A model generated the notes under the pieces. It was given only the letters and a program-made list of their open reading frames with translations, was not told where the DNA came from and searched no databases. The position numbers were made by a program, and so were the translations under genes. From contig JAGXGB010000016.1 of NCBI GenBank assembly GCA_024636955.1, positions 1 to 64,000 of the forward strand: a stretch of DNA of 64,000 nucleotides. The letters are read 5' to 3'. Shown here piece after piece: positions 28,576 to 36,549 of this stretch. This DNA comes from Bacteroidales bacterium. GTDB lineage: Bacteria > Bacteroidota > Bacteroidia > Bacteroidales > Lentimicrobiaceae. Position 1 is the first letter of the stretch. Every line of letters starts with the position of its first letter.

Positions 28576-28706
28576 GATTATAGATTTACAATTCAACTTA
28601 CATAAAAAGATTAAAGATTTAAAACTCAAATGATAAAACAAGGTAATATGCCTAAAGCTTACCTTTTAAACTGAGATTATGGGATCAAAGCTTACAAGTA
28701 ATTATC
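28542..28706. repeat. Degenerate 33-bp tandem repeat spanning a gene junction (array 2)
   Basis: Five units with 33-bp phase run from the 3' end of the GT4 gene, through the 103-bp spacer, into the start of the radical SAM gene. The unit starts are at 28542, 28575, 28608, 28641 and 28674. AGATTA recurs at 28575, 28608 and 28674; AGATTTA at 28582 and 28615; AAAGCTTAC at 28654 and 28687. The sequence ACTGAGATTAT at 28571 recurs at 28670, exactly 99 bp later. Units are diverged, so this array is less certain than the others. Confidence 0.6.
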
Positions 28707-29845
28707 TTCCTGAATTAATAGCCCTTGGTTTAAGGCGCTCCAGGCCGGCCATGGTAACCGTTAACCTTACTGATAAATGCAACCAGCAATGTATTTATTG
28801 TGAAATTGGGAAAGGAATCCCTACTACCAGTAATAAAAGATTGACTGTTGATGATCTTAAATGGATCATTGAAGAAATGGAGAATATGGGGATAAAGAAA
28901 ATATCCTTGTGTGGCGGAGAGCCGTTTTTATTTAATGGAATTGTTGATATAGTGAAATACGCAGCTACAAAAAAAGTACGCTGCTCCATTACAAGCAATG
29001 GTATGACAATTCATAAATTAAGCAATTCAGAGTTGGCTATACTAAAGCAATGTGGCACTGAGGTGAATATTTCCATTGATTCATTTAATTATGAAATACA
29101 GACATTTACCAGGGGCAGTGAAGTTGCCTTGAAAAATGCTATCAATGCAGTTCAAGTCTTAACTGAGTACAACATACCCGTTACAGTTCTTACATGTATT
29201 ACAAAGTATAATTTCCTAACACTATTTGAATTTGTTACAATTGCAAGTCAGATGGGTATAAAACAAGTTCTTTTTCAACCGGTGATAGTTGATTCAAATT
29301 ATGCTGACCGGCCAGTTATTACTGAAAAAGCTAACCTGAATGTTCCAGTTAATCAGATGGGTTTGCTAATTGATCAATTGGAAAGGATCATACATTTTGA
29401 GCGAAGGAATAGAATAGAAACAAATGTTTACCGCATCCTGCCATGGATAAGCCATTATATAGAAACAGCGGCAAACCCTCAAAGCTCATGGTTTTTCAAT
29501 AAAGTCCTTATCAAGTTCTATTGCAGAGAAATTGATGCTATTATTGACATAAGCTACGATGGGGGCATACAACCCTGCGGACTGGCGCGCTCTTTTATTG
29601 ATATCTATGACCAACGGGAAAAGGGATTGAGATCATTATGGGAGGAAGCAACCGCTGATATACGAAAGGATTTGAACGCAGGAAAATATCACCCATATTG
29701 CAATGGTTGTTGTCACCATTTTAGCCGTAATATGCTTGCTTCTCTAATGAAATACCCATGGCAGAACAGGCAAGTAATCGGTTTAATGGTTCCACTGTTA
29801 ATAAGTAGGATTACTTCAAGGGTTTATAAAAAAGTGTTCGTTTAA
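28679..29845 (+). CDS. Radical SAM protein with SPASM-like C-terminus
   Basis: A 388-residue enzyme. The radical SAM motif CxxxCxxC is at about residues 35-42 (DKCNQQCIYCE), followed by LCGGEPFL, the SAM-binding GGEP block. The C-terminal part has further cysteines (FYCREID, IQPCGLA, YCNGCC) in an arrangement like a SPASM or twitch domain that would hold auxiliary iron-sulfur clusters. Such proteins often modify peptides or sugars. With the B12-radical SAM and two glycosyltransferases upstream it may act in one biosynthetic route. Product unknown; no precursor peptide gene is apparent nearby. Confidence 0.85.
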   Translation: MGSKLTSNYLPELIALGLRRSRPAMVTVNLTDKCNQQCIYCEIGKGIPTTSNKRLTVDDLKWIIEEMENMGIKKISLCGGEPFLFNGIVDIVKYAATKKVRCSITSNGMTIHKLSNSELAILKQCGTEVNISIDSFNYEIQTFTRGSEVALKNAINAVQVLTEYNIPVTVLTCITKYNFLTLFEFVTIASQMGIKQVLFQPVIVDSNYADRPVITEKANLNVPVNQMGLLIDQLERIIHFERRNRIETNVYRILPWISHYIETAANPQSSWFFNKVLIKFYCREIDAIIDISYDGGIQPCGLARSFIDIYDQREKGLRSLWEEATADIRKDLNAGKYHPYCNGCCHHFSRNMLASLMKYPWQNRQVIGLMVPLLISRITSRVYKKVFV

Positions 29846-30005
29846 AGGATTATACAAATCTCTATTTCCAGGCTTGTATAAGAGCCTTACATAAATTTAA
29901 TACGCTAATGAATCAGACCCGAATTTTTAATGATCATTGCCTTTAATAAAACACCTAATACTTAATATTACAATTATTCAATGCCCTAAATAAACCACAT
30001 CAAAC

Positions 30006-30812
30006 ATGAAAACTATACTGGTAACAGGAGCAAACAGAGGAATAGGACTTGAAATATGCCGTCAACTTGCACAATCAGGCCATAGGGTTATACTTACCTC
30101 AAGGGATGAAGTTCGCGGAAAAGAAGCAGCTGCATCAATTAAAGGAACCGTTATTGCTAAACAACTGGATGTTACAAATGAGTTAAGTGTACAGAGGCTA
30201 TACAAGGAGCTAAACAGCATCTATGGAACAATGGATGTTCTTATCAATAATGCAGGGGTTGGAACTGACAGTGAATTATACAGACATAATCGGTATGAAC
30301 GAGCCAAGCTTTTTGTAAAGTCGCACCTATCAATAGCATATACATCCATACGTAATTTAATGCCAATTGCAAAAAAGGCAGGAATTACCGGCAAAAGGCC
30401 CGGTGCTTTAGATATTGATATATCAAGTGTTAAAAATATCATGGAAACAAACCTTTATGGACCCTGGAGACTAATTCAAGCTTTCACCCCAATGCTGGAG
30501 AAAAGCAATGATGGGCAAATAATAAATATAAGCAGTGGAATGGGATCCTATAGTCAATTAAGCGGTTACTATTCGGGTTACTCCCTTTCAAAATACTCCT
30601 TGAACGCACTGACCATTATGCTCACCAACGAACTTAGCTATAAAGGAATTCGAATCAATGCGATGTGCCCGGGATGGGTAAAAACCAGAATGGGCGGACC
30701 TAATGCACCTCTTAATGTAAGTGAAGGGGCTGATACCGCAGTATGGCTGGTAAATTTAGATGGATCGACTACAGGTAAATTCTTCAGGCGCCGCAAAGAG
30801 ATTGAGTGGTAG
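30006..30812 (+). CDS. Short-chain dehydrogenase/reductase
   Basis: A 268-residue Rossmann-fold oxidoreductase. The NAD(P)-binding motif TGANRGIG lies at 7-14, NNAG near 80, the catalytic serine in INISSGMGS near 177, and the YxxxK pair in YSLSKYSLNAL near 198. The arginine in LTSRDE near 35 favours NADPH over NADH. The sequence resembles carbonyl reductase-type SDRs. Substrate is unknown. It stands alone, convergent with the Crp/Fnr gene with 19 bp between stop codons. Confidence 0.88.
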   Translation: MKTILVTGANRGIGLEICRQLAQSGHRVILTSRDEVRGKEAAASIKGTVIAKQLDVTNELSVQRLYKELNSIYGTMDVLINNAGVGTDSELYRHNRYERAKLFVKSHLSIAYTSIRNLMPIAKKAGITGKRPGALDIDISSVKNIMETNLYGPWRLIQAFTPMLEKSNDGQIINISSGMGSYSQLSGYYSGYSLSKYSLNALTIMLTNELSYKGIRINAMCPGWVKTRMGGPNAPLNVSEGADTAVWLVNLDGSTTGKFFRRRKEIEW

Positions 30813-30831
30813 AATAAGTAGAAAATCTGAA

Positions 30832-31524
30832 TTATCCTTTTTCGCTAATTCTCTCTAACCTCGGTATATCGATAATTGCAATATGCTTATTGTTTGTTTC
30901 AATTATCTGATCATCCTTGAAATCCTTCATTATTCTAATAACGCTTTCTGTTGACATGCAGGTAAGATCACTCAAATCACTTCTGGAGATTGGTAACTCA
31001 AAAGAGTCAGCCTTAAATATCCTTCTCGAAAGGCAAAGAAGAATATCAGCCAATCTGCCTGCACCTTGTTTTTGAGTAAGACTAAAAAAGCGTCCATAAG
31101 CCTGAGCTGTGGTTTCATTTAGAATATTGAGTATCCTGTAACTAAATGCAGAATTTTGCCTTAATATCTGTTTAAATACCTGAGTGTCAATCATTCTAAC
31201 TGCCGTATCAGTGTATGTACTAACACTATAAAGAAATTTATTATTTCCTTCATATAGTGACTGTAGTCCCAATAGATTGAAACGGGGAGTTATAGTGAGT
31301 ATCAGATCTTTTGGTGGGCCTTCGAGATATGTTTTACACAAACCCTTTTCAATGTACATAATATGGGATGCAAAAGAGCCTTGTTTACAGACGTTCTCAC
31401 CCTTTTTATAGTTCACAATAAGCGAAGTTGAATCTATCAACTCCTTCTCCTGCTCGGTTAGTAGTTCAAAACAAGATACTTCGTATACAAATGAAACACA
31501 GGTTTCAGTTCCCGTAGTTGGCAT
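30832..31524 (-). CDS. Crp/Fnr-family transcriptional regulator
   Basis: A 230-residue regulator. Residues 25-140 form a cyclic-nucleotide-binding-type beta-roll (KKGENVCKQGSFASHIMYIEKG). Residues 155-225 form a winged helix whose recognition helix is SRSDLSDLTCMSTESVIRIMKDF. The conserved arginine and serine of a cAMP site are absent. There is no four-cysteine Fnr cluster at the N-terminus; the cysteines at about 9, 17 and 46 are scattered. The ligand is therefore unclear. It is divergent from the rhodanese-porin operon and is its likely regulator. Confidence 0.88.
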   Translation of the reverse strand: MPTTGTETCVSFVYEVSCFELLTEQEKELIDSTSLIVNYKKGENVCKQGSFASHIMYIEKGLCKTYLEGPPKDLILTITPRFNLLGLQSLYEGNNKFLYSVSTYTDTAVRMIDTQVFKQILRQNSAFSYRILNILNETTAQAYGRFFSLTQKQGAGRLADILLCLSRRIFKADSFELPISRSDLSDLTCMSTESVIRIMKDFKDDQIIETNNKHIAIIDIPRLERISEKG

Positions 31525-31580
31525 ATAATTAATTGATTAGGCGGATAAAAATACTACAAAAGCTTCATTATTTTATGATT

Positions 31581-31603
31581 TGCGTCAGTTTTTTATTGAC
31601 GCA
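31581..31603. promoter_or_regulatory. Inverted repeat in the Crp/Fnr-rhodanese divergent region
   Basis: Arms TGCGTCA (31581-31587) and TGACGCA (31597-31603) are exact, separated by 9 bp. It lies 57 bp upstream of the regulator start codon. It may be an autoregulatory site; the half-site differs from the second dyad at 31633. Confidence 0.45.
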
Positions 31604-31632
31604 TAACAGTTTTTAATCTCTTGTATCTCTGT

Positions 31633-31672
31633 TGTTAAATGATTAACAGCGTCGATTACCATCATAGATTTG
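31633..31672 (+). promoter_or_regulatory. Candidate Crp/Fnr operator and promoter of the rhodanese-porin operon
   Basis: TGTTAA-N4-TTAACA at 31633-31648 is an exact dyad with the spacing of Crp/Fnr sites. TAGATTTG at 31665-31672 matches the Bacteroidota -7 box, but no -33 TTG is present at the right distance. The dyad centre would sit at roughly -36 to -39 from the start point, where a class II activator would replace a missing -33 box. The arrangement is seen; the regulation is inferred. Confidence 0.55.
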
Positions 31673-31737
31673 CATCAGAAGGTCAAACTTGATCTTCACT
31701 AACCAGTAATAACATTTAACGAAACCCAAACAAACCA

Positions 31738-32730
31738 ATGAAAAAGATTTTAAATTTTGCTCTTGTGCTGGCTTTACTGCCTGCTTTAATGATGACATCA
31801 TGTAAAAAAGATGAACCCGATGTAGTTAATGCTTACACAACATTGAAAACTTACATGGTAACTAATAGTCTTGATCTTCCTGATCTAGCAAAAAACTGGG
31901 TAATAGATCCCAAATCAACCACAATGGGTGGTGCAATTGACTCTGTTACCTCAACTATGCCTGGCTACCACGTATTTGATATTCGTCCGGCTGCTGATTT
32001 TGCAGCAGGTCATATCAAAGATGCTATCAATGTTCCATTAAAGGATGTTCTCACAGTTGCTGCGAATTACAATGACAAACCGATTTGCGTTGTATGTTTT
32101 ACAGGACAAACAGCAGGTCAAGCTGTTATGGCTCTGCGTTTATCAGGTTATTCAAATGCTGTAGTTCTTAAGTGGGGTATGGCAGGATGGAATTCTTCAT
32201 TAAGTACACCTTGGACTGCTAAATCACAGGCTAACGGAAACACCGCAGTTTCAAGTCCAAACTGGGTTACAACTGCTGCACCTGCCAACGGTTCATTCCT
32301 TGAGCCTGTATGGACATCAACTGCTACTGATGGAGCTGCTATTCTTAAAGAACGCGTTCAGGCTGTACTTGATGGAGGTTTTTCACTTGGATCAGCTGAT
32401 GAAATTCTAGCTACTCCCGCCAATTATGTGATTCATAACTACTGGCCTGAAGGTGATTATACAACTTTCGGACATTATGCAGGTGCATTTAACACACCGG
32501 TAATTGCTTTAGCTGGTGACTTGGTCAAAACTTTTGATCCTTCAAAGGATTGTATGATTTATTGCTACACTGGTCAAACTTCAAGCATTGCATCATTCTG
32601 GATGAATGTACTTGGATACAAAACAAAAGGTATTGGCTTTGGTGCTAACCGCCTGGTTTATGATCAATTAAAAGCTGCTGGAAAACCAGTATATAAAGGT
32701 GCCAAGAATTGGGCCGTTGTTACTGACTAA
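31738..32730 (+). CDS. Tandem rhodanese-domain lipoprotein
   Basis: A 330-residue lipoprotein with lipobox Cys22 (MMTSC). It has two rhodanese domains. The first has FDIRPAADFAAGHIKDAINVP near 80 and active-site loop CFTGQTAG with Cys120. The second has a loop CYTGQTSS with a cysteine near 281. Both loops keep the catalytic cysteine, so both could carry persulfide. Their loops share the unusual GQT sequence. It sits in the periplasm or outer membrane and would move sulfane sulfur (thiosulfate, polysulfide). It is the first gene of an operon with a porin and a second sulfurtransferase. Confidence 0.88.
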   Translation: MKKILNFALVLALLPALMMTSCKKDEPDVVNAYTTLKTYMVTNSLDLPDLAKNWVIDPKSTTMGGAIDSVTSTMPGYHVFDIRPAADFAAGHIKDAINVPLKDVLTVAANYNDKPICVVCFTGQTAGQAVMALRLSGYSNAVVLKWGMAGWNSSLSTPWTAKSQANGNTAVSSPNWVTTAAPANGSFLEPVWTSTATDGAAILKERVQAVLDGGFSLGSADEILATPANYVIHNYWPEGDYTTFGHYAGAFNTPVIALAGDLVKTFDPSKDCMIYCYTGQTSSIASFWMNVLGYKTKGIGFGANRLVYDQLKAAGKPVYKGAKNWAVVTD

Positions 32731-32752
32731 TCAATTGAATTGAATAAGCATC

Positions 32753-32780
32753 AGGGGCAGGGATTTTTCCTGCCCCTTTA
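32753..32780 (+). terminator. Intercistronic hairpin between rhodanese and porin genes
   Basis: A 9-bp perfect stem (AGGGGCAGG and CCTGCCCCT) with a 7-base T-rich loop and three Ts after it. It may be a partial terminator that lowers expression of the porin, or an mRNA-stabilising structure. Confidence 0.65.
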
Positions 32781-32818
32781 TAAAAACTTAGCGTTATTCC
32801 GCAAAAACACTACTAACA

Positions 32819-33940
32819 ATGAAAAAAATACTATACACTGTTCTGACTCTCATCGTAGGTTCTCTGTCGTCTTTTGGACAGGGATGTATGGAGCCGTCAA
32901 CAACAACAGGAGGGCCGCAAATAATTGGATACCTCCAGCCGGAATTTAGGTACGAATTCAATGGTGAAAATGCCGATGGATCTTCAAAAGATGCAGCTTC
33001 ATGGTGCTTCCGCCGCGCAAGATTAGGATTAACCGGAACAATTCCGTATGATTTCTCATACTATGTACTGGCTGAATTTAGTTCATTCCAGGATGGACCT
33101 TATGTACTTGATGCATTTATCTCATATAACAGGTTCAAACCATGGTTCAGGGCTTCTATGGGTCAGTTTAAAAAACCTTTTGGTCTTGAATTATCAACAG
33201 GATGCCAGGACCTCTACACAATAAACCGTTCTAAAGTTGTTGAAGAACTTACTGCCCCTGATCGTGATCTGGGTATTATGCTGAGTGGCACTACTGGAAC
33301 TGCAAAGTTCTTCGGACTCGAAAAAGAAAACATTATCTCCTGGTACTTGTCACTTACCAATGGAACAGGGCGTAATGTATTCGATGGCGACCTGAGCAAA
33401 GACCTTGTTGGACGTATTGTTATAGCTCCAACTGAATGGGTAAGCATTGGTGGTAGTTACATGACAGGTAAAATGAAGAACCCTGACCCTACAGTTTCCG
33501 AAAAAGATTCACGAATGAGATATGGTGCCGACATTCAATTTAAGAAATACGATTTTATTCTACAGGCAGAATATGTTTACGGTGAAGACCATGGGTCAAA
33601 ATTAATTGGGGGAGGCTGCGGTGCAACCCCTGAGCTTGTTGCAGGTGATTTTAAAAGCAATGGATATTTTGTACAGTTAATGTACAATACAAAGTGGAAA
33701 CTTATGCCGGTTGTTAAATATGAAACGTATGATCCTGATATGAATCTTGATAACTTTAATCACGAAGCTTTCAGCGTTTCTACTGCAACTTTCGGTCTTA
33801 ATTATTATGCAAATGACTGGACAAGAGTTCAATTAAACTACCTCTACAAATCAGAAACAAGCTCTTCAACTGAGCTCATCAACTATAATGAAGTTCCAAA
33901 TGATATGTTCCAGGTACAGGTACAGGTCAAGTTAAACTAA
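32819..33940 (+). CDS. Outer-membrane porin, OprO/OprP-like
   Basis: A 373-residue beta-barrel with signal peptide (cleaved after SSFGQ). Alternating strands such as FRRARLGLTGTIPYDFSYYVLAEFS and the run MGQFKKPFGLE are typical of the phosphate-selective porin O/P family. The C-terminal strand ends in VQVKLN. It should let small anions cross the outer membrane. Its position between two sulfurtransferases suggests a sulfur oxyanion such as thiosulfate rather than phosphate, but this is context only. Confidence 0.85.
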   Translation: MKKILYTVLTLIVGSLSSFGQGCMEPSTTTGGPQIIGYLQPEFRYEFNGENADGSSKDAASWCFRRARLGLTGTIPYDFSYYVLAEFSSFQDGPYVLDAFISYNRFKPWFRASMGQFKKPFGLELSTGCQDLYTINRSKVVEELTAPDRDLGIMLSGTTGTAKFFGLEKENIISWYLSLTNGTGRNVFDGDLSKDLVGRIVIAPTEWVSIGGSYMTGKMKNPDPTVSEKDSRMRYGADIQFKKYDFILQAEYVYGEDHGSKLIGGGCGATPELVAGDFKSNGYFVQLMYNTKWKLMPVVKYETYDPDMNLDNFNHEAFSVSTATFGLNYYANDWTRVQLNYLYKSETSSSTELINYNEVPNDMFQVQVQVKLN

Positions 33941-33958
33941 ACATAAAACTAAATAATC

Positions 33959-34828
33959 ATGAAAAGCACGATTAAACAACTCATACTCCTTTTTGCATTT
34001 ACCACCTTTTCTACATCATTGCTGGCACATGTATTAACCATAGATGCCAAAACTTTGTCAACTGAGCTAAAAACAAATAAATCTATGATTATCATAGATG
34101 TACAGGCAGCTGATGTTTACAATAAGCAACATATACAGGGTGCTATAAATATACCTCACAAAAGTCTATATAAGGATGGACCGGTTGAGGGTCAATTTAA
34201 AAGCAATGAAGAATTGGCTGCCATATTCAGTGAAAAAGGTGTTAGTAATACTTCAAAAATCATTTTATACGATGATGGTTCACAAAAGTACAACAGCAGG
34301 GTTTGGTGGATCTTAAATTACCTGGGTGCTACTGATATAATACTCTTCCACAAGGAAAGTACGCAAATGGAAAGTGCACGTATTCCTATGACAGCAACTC
34401 CCACTAAGTTAAAAGCCACAACCTTTGAAGTCAATGTTAATCCTGAAATGAATATTGACATGGCTTCATTAAAAAATGCTATAAACGACGCTGGAATTGT
34501 ACTCCTTGATAATCGTGAGCAGGATGAATATAATGGTGTTGATAAAGCAAATAAAAGCAAGGGGCATTTACCGGGCGCCGTTTTTATGAACTTCAAGGAA
34601 ATATTGAATGCTAATGGTAGCTTCAAAACAAAAGAAGAAATTACTGAAGTGGCTGCTAAGTTTGGTGCAACTCCTGAGAAGAATATTATTGTTTATTGTC
34701 AAACCGGTATCAAAGCTGCTCCAGTTTATGTAGCACTTAAAGAAATAGCCGGGTTCAATAATGTGAAACTCTATGCTGGTGCTTATGCTGAATGGGCCTC
34801 AATGAATGATAATCCAATAGTTAAATAA
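33959..34828 (+). CDS. Periplasmic thiosulfate sulfurtransferase-like protein (tandem rhodanese)
   Basis: A 289-residue exported protein (signal peptide ending LLAHV). The first rhodanese domain has lost its cysteine: the loop reads YDDGSQKYNSRVWW. The second keeps it: YCQTGIKAAPVY, Cys near 247. One inactive plus one active domain is the layout of thiosulfate and 3-mercaptopyruvate sulfurtransferases. It lies 18 bp after the porin stop codon, in the same operon as the rhodanese lipoprotein. Confidence 0.87.
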   Translation: MKSTIKQLILLFAFTTFSTSLLAHVLTIDAKTLSTELKTNKSMIIIDVQAADVYNKQHIQGAINIPHKSLYKDGPVEGQFKSNEELAAIFSEKGVSNTSKIILYDDGSQKYNSRVWWILNYLGATDIILFHKESTQMESARIPMTATPTKLKATTFEVNVNPEMNIDMASLKNAINDAGIVLLDNREQDEYNGVDKANKSKGHLPGAVFMNFKEILNANGSFKTKEEITEVAAKFGATPEKNIIVYCQTGIKAAPVYVALKEIAGFNNVKLYAGAYAEWASMNDNPIVK

Positions 34829-34855
34829 CTGGTTAGTAGTGTTGCTATGGATAAG

Positions 34856-34887
34856 AACTGCCCTCTCACCGGGGCAGTTTTGTTTTT
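34856..34887 (+). terminator. Terminator of the rhodanese-porin operon
   Basis: An 8-bp stem (AACTGCCC and GGGCAGTT) with an 8-base loop, followed by TTGTTTTTT, beginning 27 bp after the last stop codon of the operon. Confidence 0.8.
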
Positions 34888-34936
34888 TGAAAGGATGAAA
34901 ACTTCTCACTTGAGGGTGTAGTCCTATTTTTTGTTC

Positions 34937-36412
34937 CTATGGCTTTGTTTCAAAATCATGTCTATCAATCAACTTTCTCTGCTTCAAAATTGCTTCAGCC
35001 ATCATTTTATTTAGTCTGGGATTATAATGCGTGAGGTCAACATAACAGCCGGCACATGAATCATGTACATTTGAAATGTCATAAAATGAAGGTAGGTTCC
35101 ATTCGGCTATTCCTTCCTTTAATTTAGGTACTATATAGTCTATATTCCTGAACAAAGGAGTGTTGATACCGTTGGATTTGTCTTTCCAGAATGGATTTTC
35201 AGATGATATTATACCTATCGGCTGAAAGTACACAGAAAATTCAAAGCCATAAGCACTGCTTATCTTCTCAATAAATGCATGATTAGCTTTATAAAATTCC
35301 TCCAATTTCCATGTTATATAATTTAAAGCAGTGGTATCAATTTCTTTGTAAGGGCTTCTAAGAATTGTTGAGCGAAAATGTTGTCGTGGGTTCGTATTAT
35401 AGAGATTTTCAGGATCGTAGATATCATCATAATTTGTCCATGGAAGCCAAATGTTCTCATCAGGGCCTATTTCCTTGCCAAAAACCGATCTTAATAACCG
35501 TGTTGCCGGAAGTTGCTTCAATACGGTGTTACCTGTTTCAGTTGTTGCAATATTGAAGTCACTGTTGTATGCATTTTTTGCCAAAGAGGGTGTTTCCAGT
35601 GGATGATAGTTGGTTTCTATCATCCGGGTAATATCATTTAACCCGTCAATAAATATTACCCGGGAAGGCAAGTATCCCTTCTTCAGCAGAAGTATCATCT
35701 TCTCAATCTCATTCGACTGGTGGTATGCATGTACGCCAAAGTTGATGTAAGTTGAGGAAGTGTCAATGCGGTTAAGGTATGCTGATAGCGTTTCATCGTC
35801 CCTAACTCCCTGCCCGTAAGTTGTTGAACCGCCAAACACCCATACTGCGCCATTTATAAGTGACGCAGCATTTATTTCAGTTACTTTTTGATCAAATCGT
35901 ATTCCTTCAAAACCAACATTATAACTGTTAGATCTTTGTACTTTTTCTTGAAACTCAAGAATAGGATGATTGGCATAAGGCGATTGGAATTTTATTAATT
36001 CCAATATTTCCTGATCACTTTTACCCGGGTAAATCTGTCGCATAAAATCGATCGAATCCTTGAACAGATCATATGGAGTATGAAAGTAGGTAACTACAGG
36101 CTTTAAAGTATCCTTATCATGTAGCAGTATGGCTGCGATGAAATTAAGAATCCCAATCAGTAGTATGAGGTTAAGTAAAATAAGGGCAATTTCCTTATAC
36201 TTTTCAAGCATCCATCCCAGAAACTTATTCCTTTTGTAGATAATACCCCAGCCTATCACGATCAGCAAGATGGAAATTACAAGTATGCCAGAGAATAAGG
36301 TAGTAGAGAAACTGGTTTCCATAAGCCAGATTAAAAGCCACGGATTAACCAGTAAGCCAATTATTATAAAAGGCACACCGGCTATTAAATACTGATTGAA
36401 CTCATTTTTCAT
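34937..36412 (-). CDS. SGNH/GDSL-type hydrolase-like membrane protein
   Basis: A 491-residue protein. Three hydrophobic helices at residues 8-115 anchor it. The remainder is an SGNH-like domain: block I is VWVFGGSTTYGQG near 190, with the serine after two glycines; block III is FIDGLND near 253; block V is DLTHYN near 466, giving the Asp-x-x-His dyad. Such domains act as O-acetyl esterases or acyltransferases on glycans. It is the last gene of the SxtJ-DUF5989-carbamoyltransferase cassette, often found in exopolysaccharide or secondary product clusters. Substrate unknown. Confidence 0.75.
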   Translation of the reverse strand: MKNEFNQYLIAGVPFIIIGLLVNPWLLIWLMETSFSTTLFSGILVISILLIVIGWGIIYKRNKFLGWMLEKYKEIALILLNLILLIGILNFIAAILLHDKDTLKPVVTYFHTPYDLFKDSIDFMRQIYPGKSDQEILELIKFQSPYANHPILEFQEKVQRSNSYNVGFEGIRFDQKVTEINAASLINGAVWVFGGSTTYGQGVRDDETLSAYLNRIDTSSTYINFGVHAYHQSNEIEKMILLLKKGYLPSRVIFIDGLNDITRMIETNYHPLETPSLAKNAYNSDFNIATTETGNTVLKQLPATRLLRSVFGKEIGPDENIWLPWTNYDDIYDPENLYNTNPRQHFRSTILRSPYKEIDTTALNYITWKLEEFYKANHAFIEKISSAYGFEFSVYFQPIGIISSENPFWKDKSNGINTPLFRNIDYIVPKLKEGIAEWNLPSFYDISNVHDSCAGCYVDLTHYNPRLNKMMAEAILKQRKLIDRHDFETKP

Positions 36413-36417
36413 TGGCG

Positions 36418-36549
36418 GTTAATCAATCGTGTAATTATTCTTAATTACATTTTGGTTCATAGTTAATCAAACTTGTCAGAATTCTTATTTCCAATTTGAA
36501 TCACAGTTTATCAATCAAGCCTAAATTCCTCTTTCCAGTTTGAATCAGC
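36418..36549. repeat. 44-bp tandem repeat, three units, overlapping a gene 3' end (array 3)
   Basis: Units begin at 36418, 36462 and 36506, each with GTTAATCAA or GTTTATCAA. The third unit codes, on the minus strand, for the last residues of the carbamoyltransferase (ADSNWKEEFRLD and the stop). The second unit still reads DSNWK and then a stop in that frame, so it is a decayed copy of the gene tail. Adjacent units agree at roughly 70% of positions. The array fills the whole spacer between the two genes. Confidence 0.85.
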
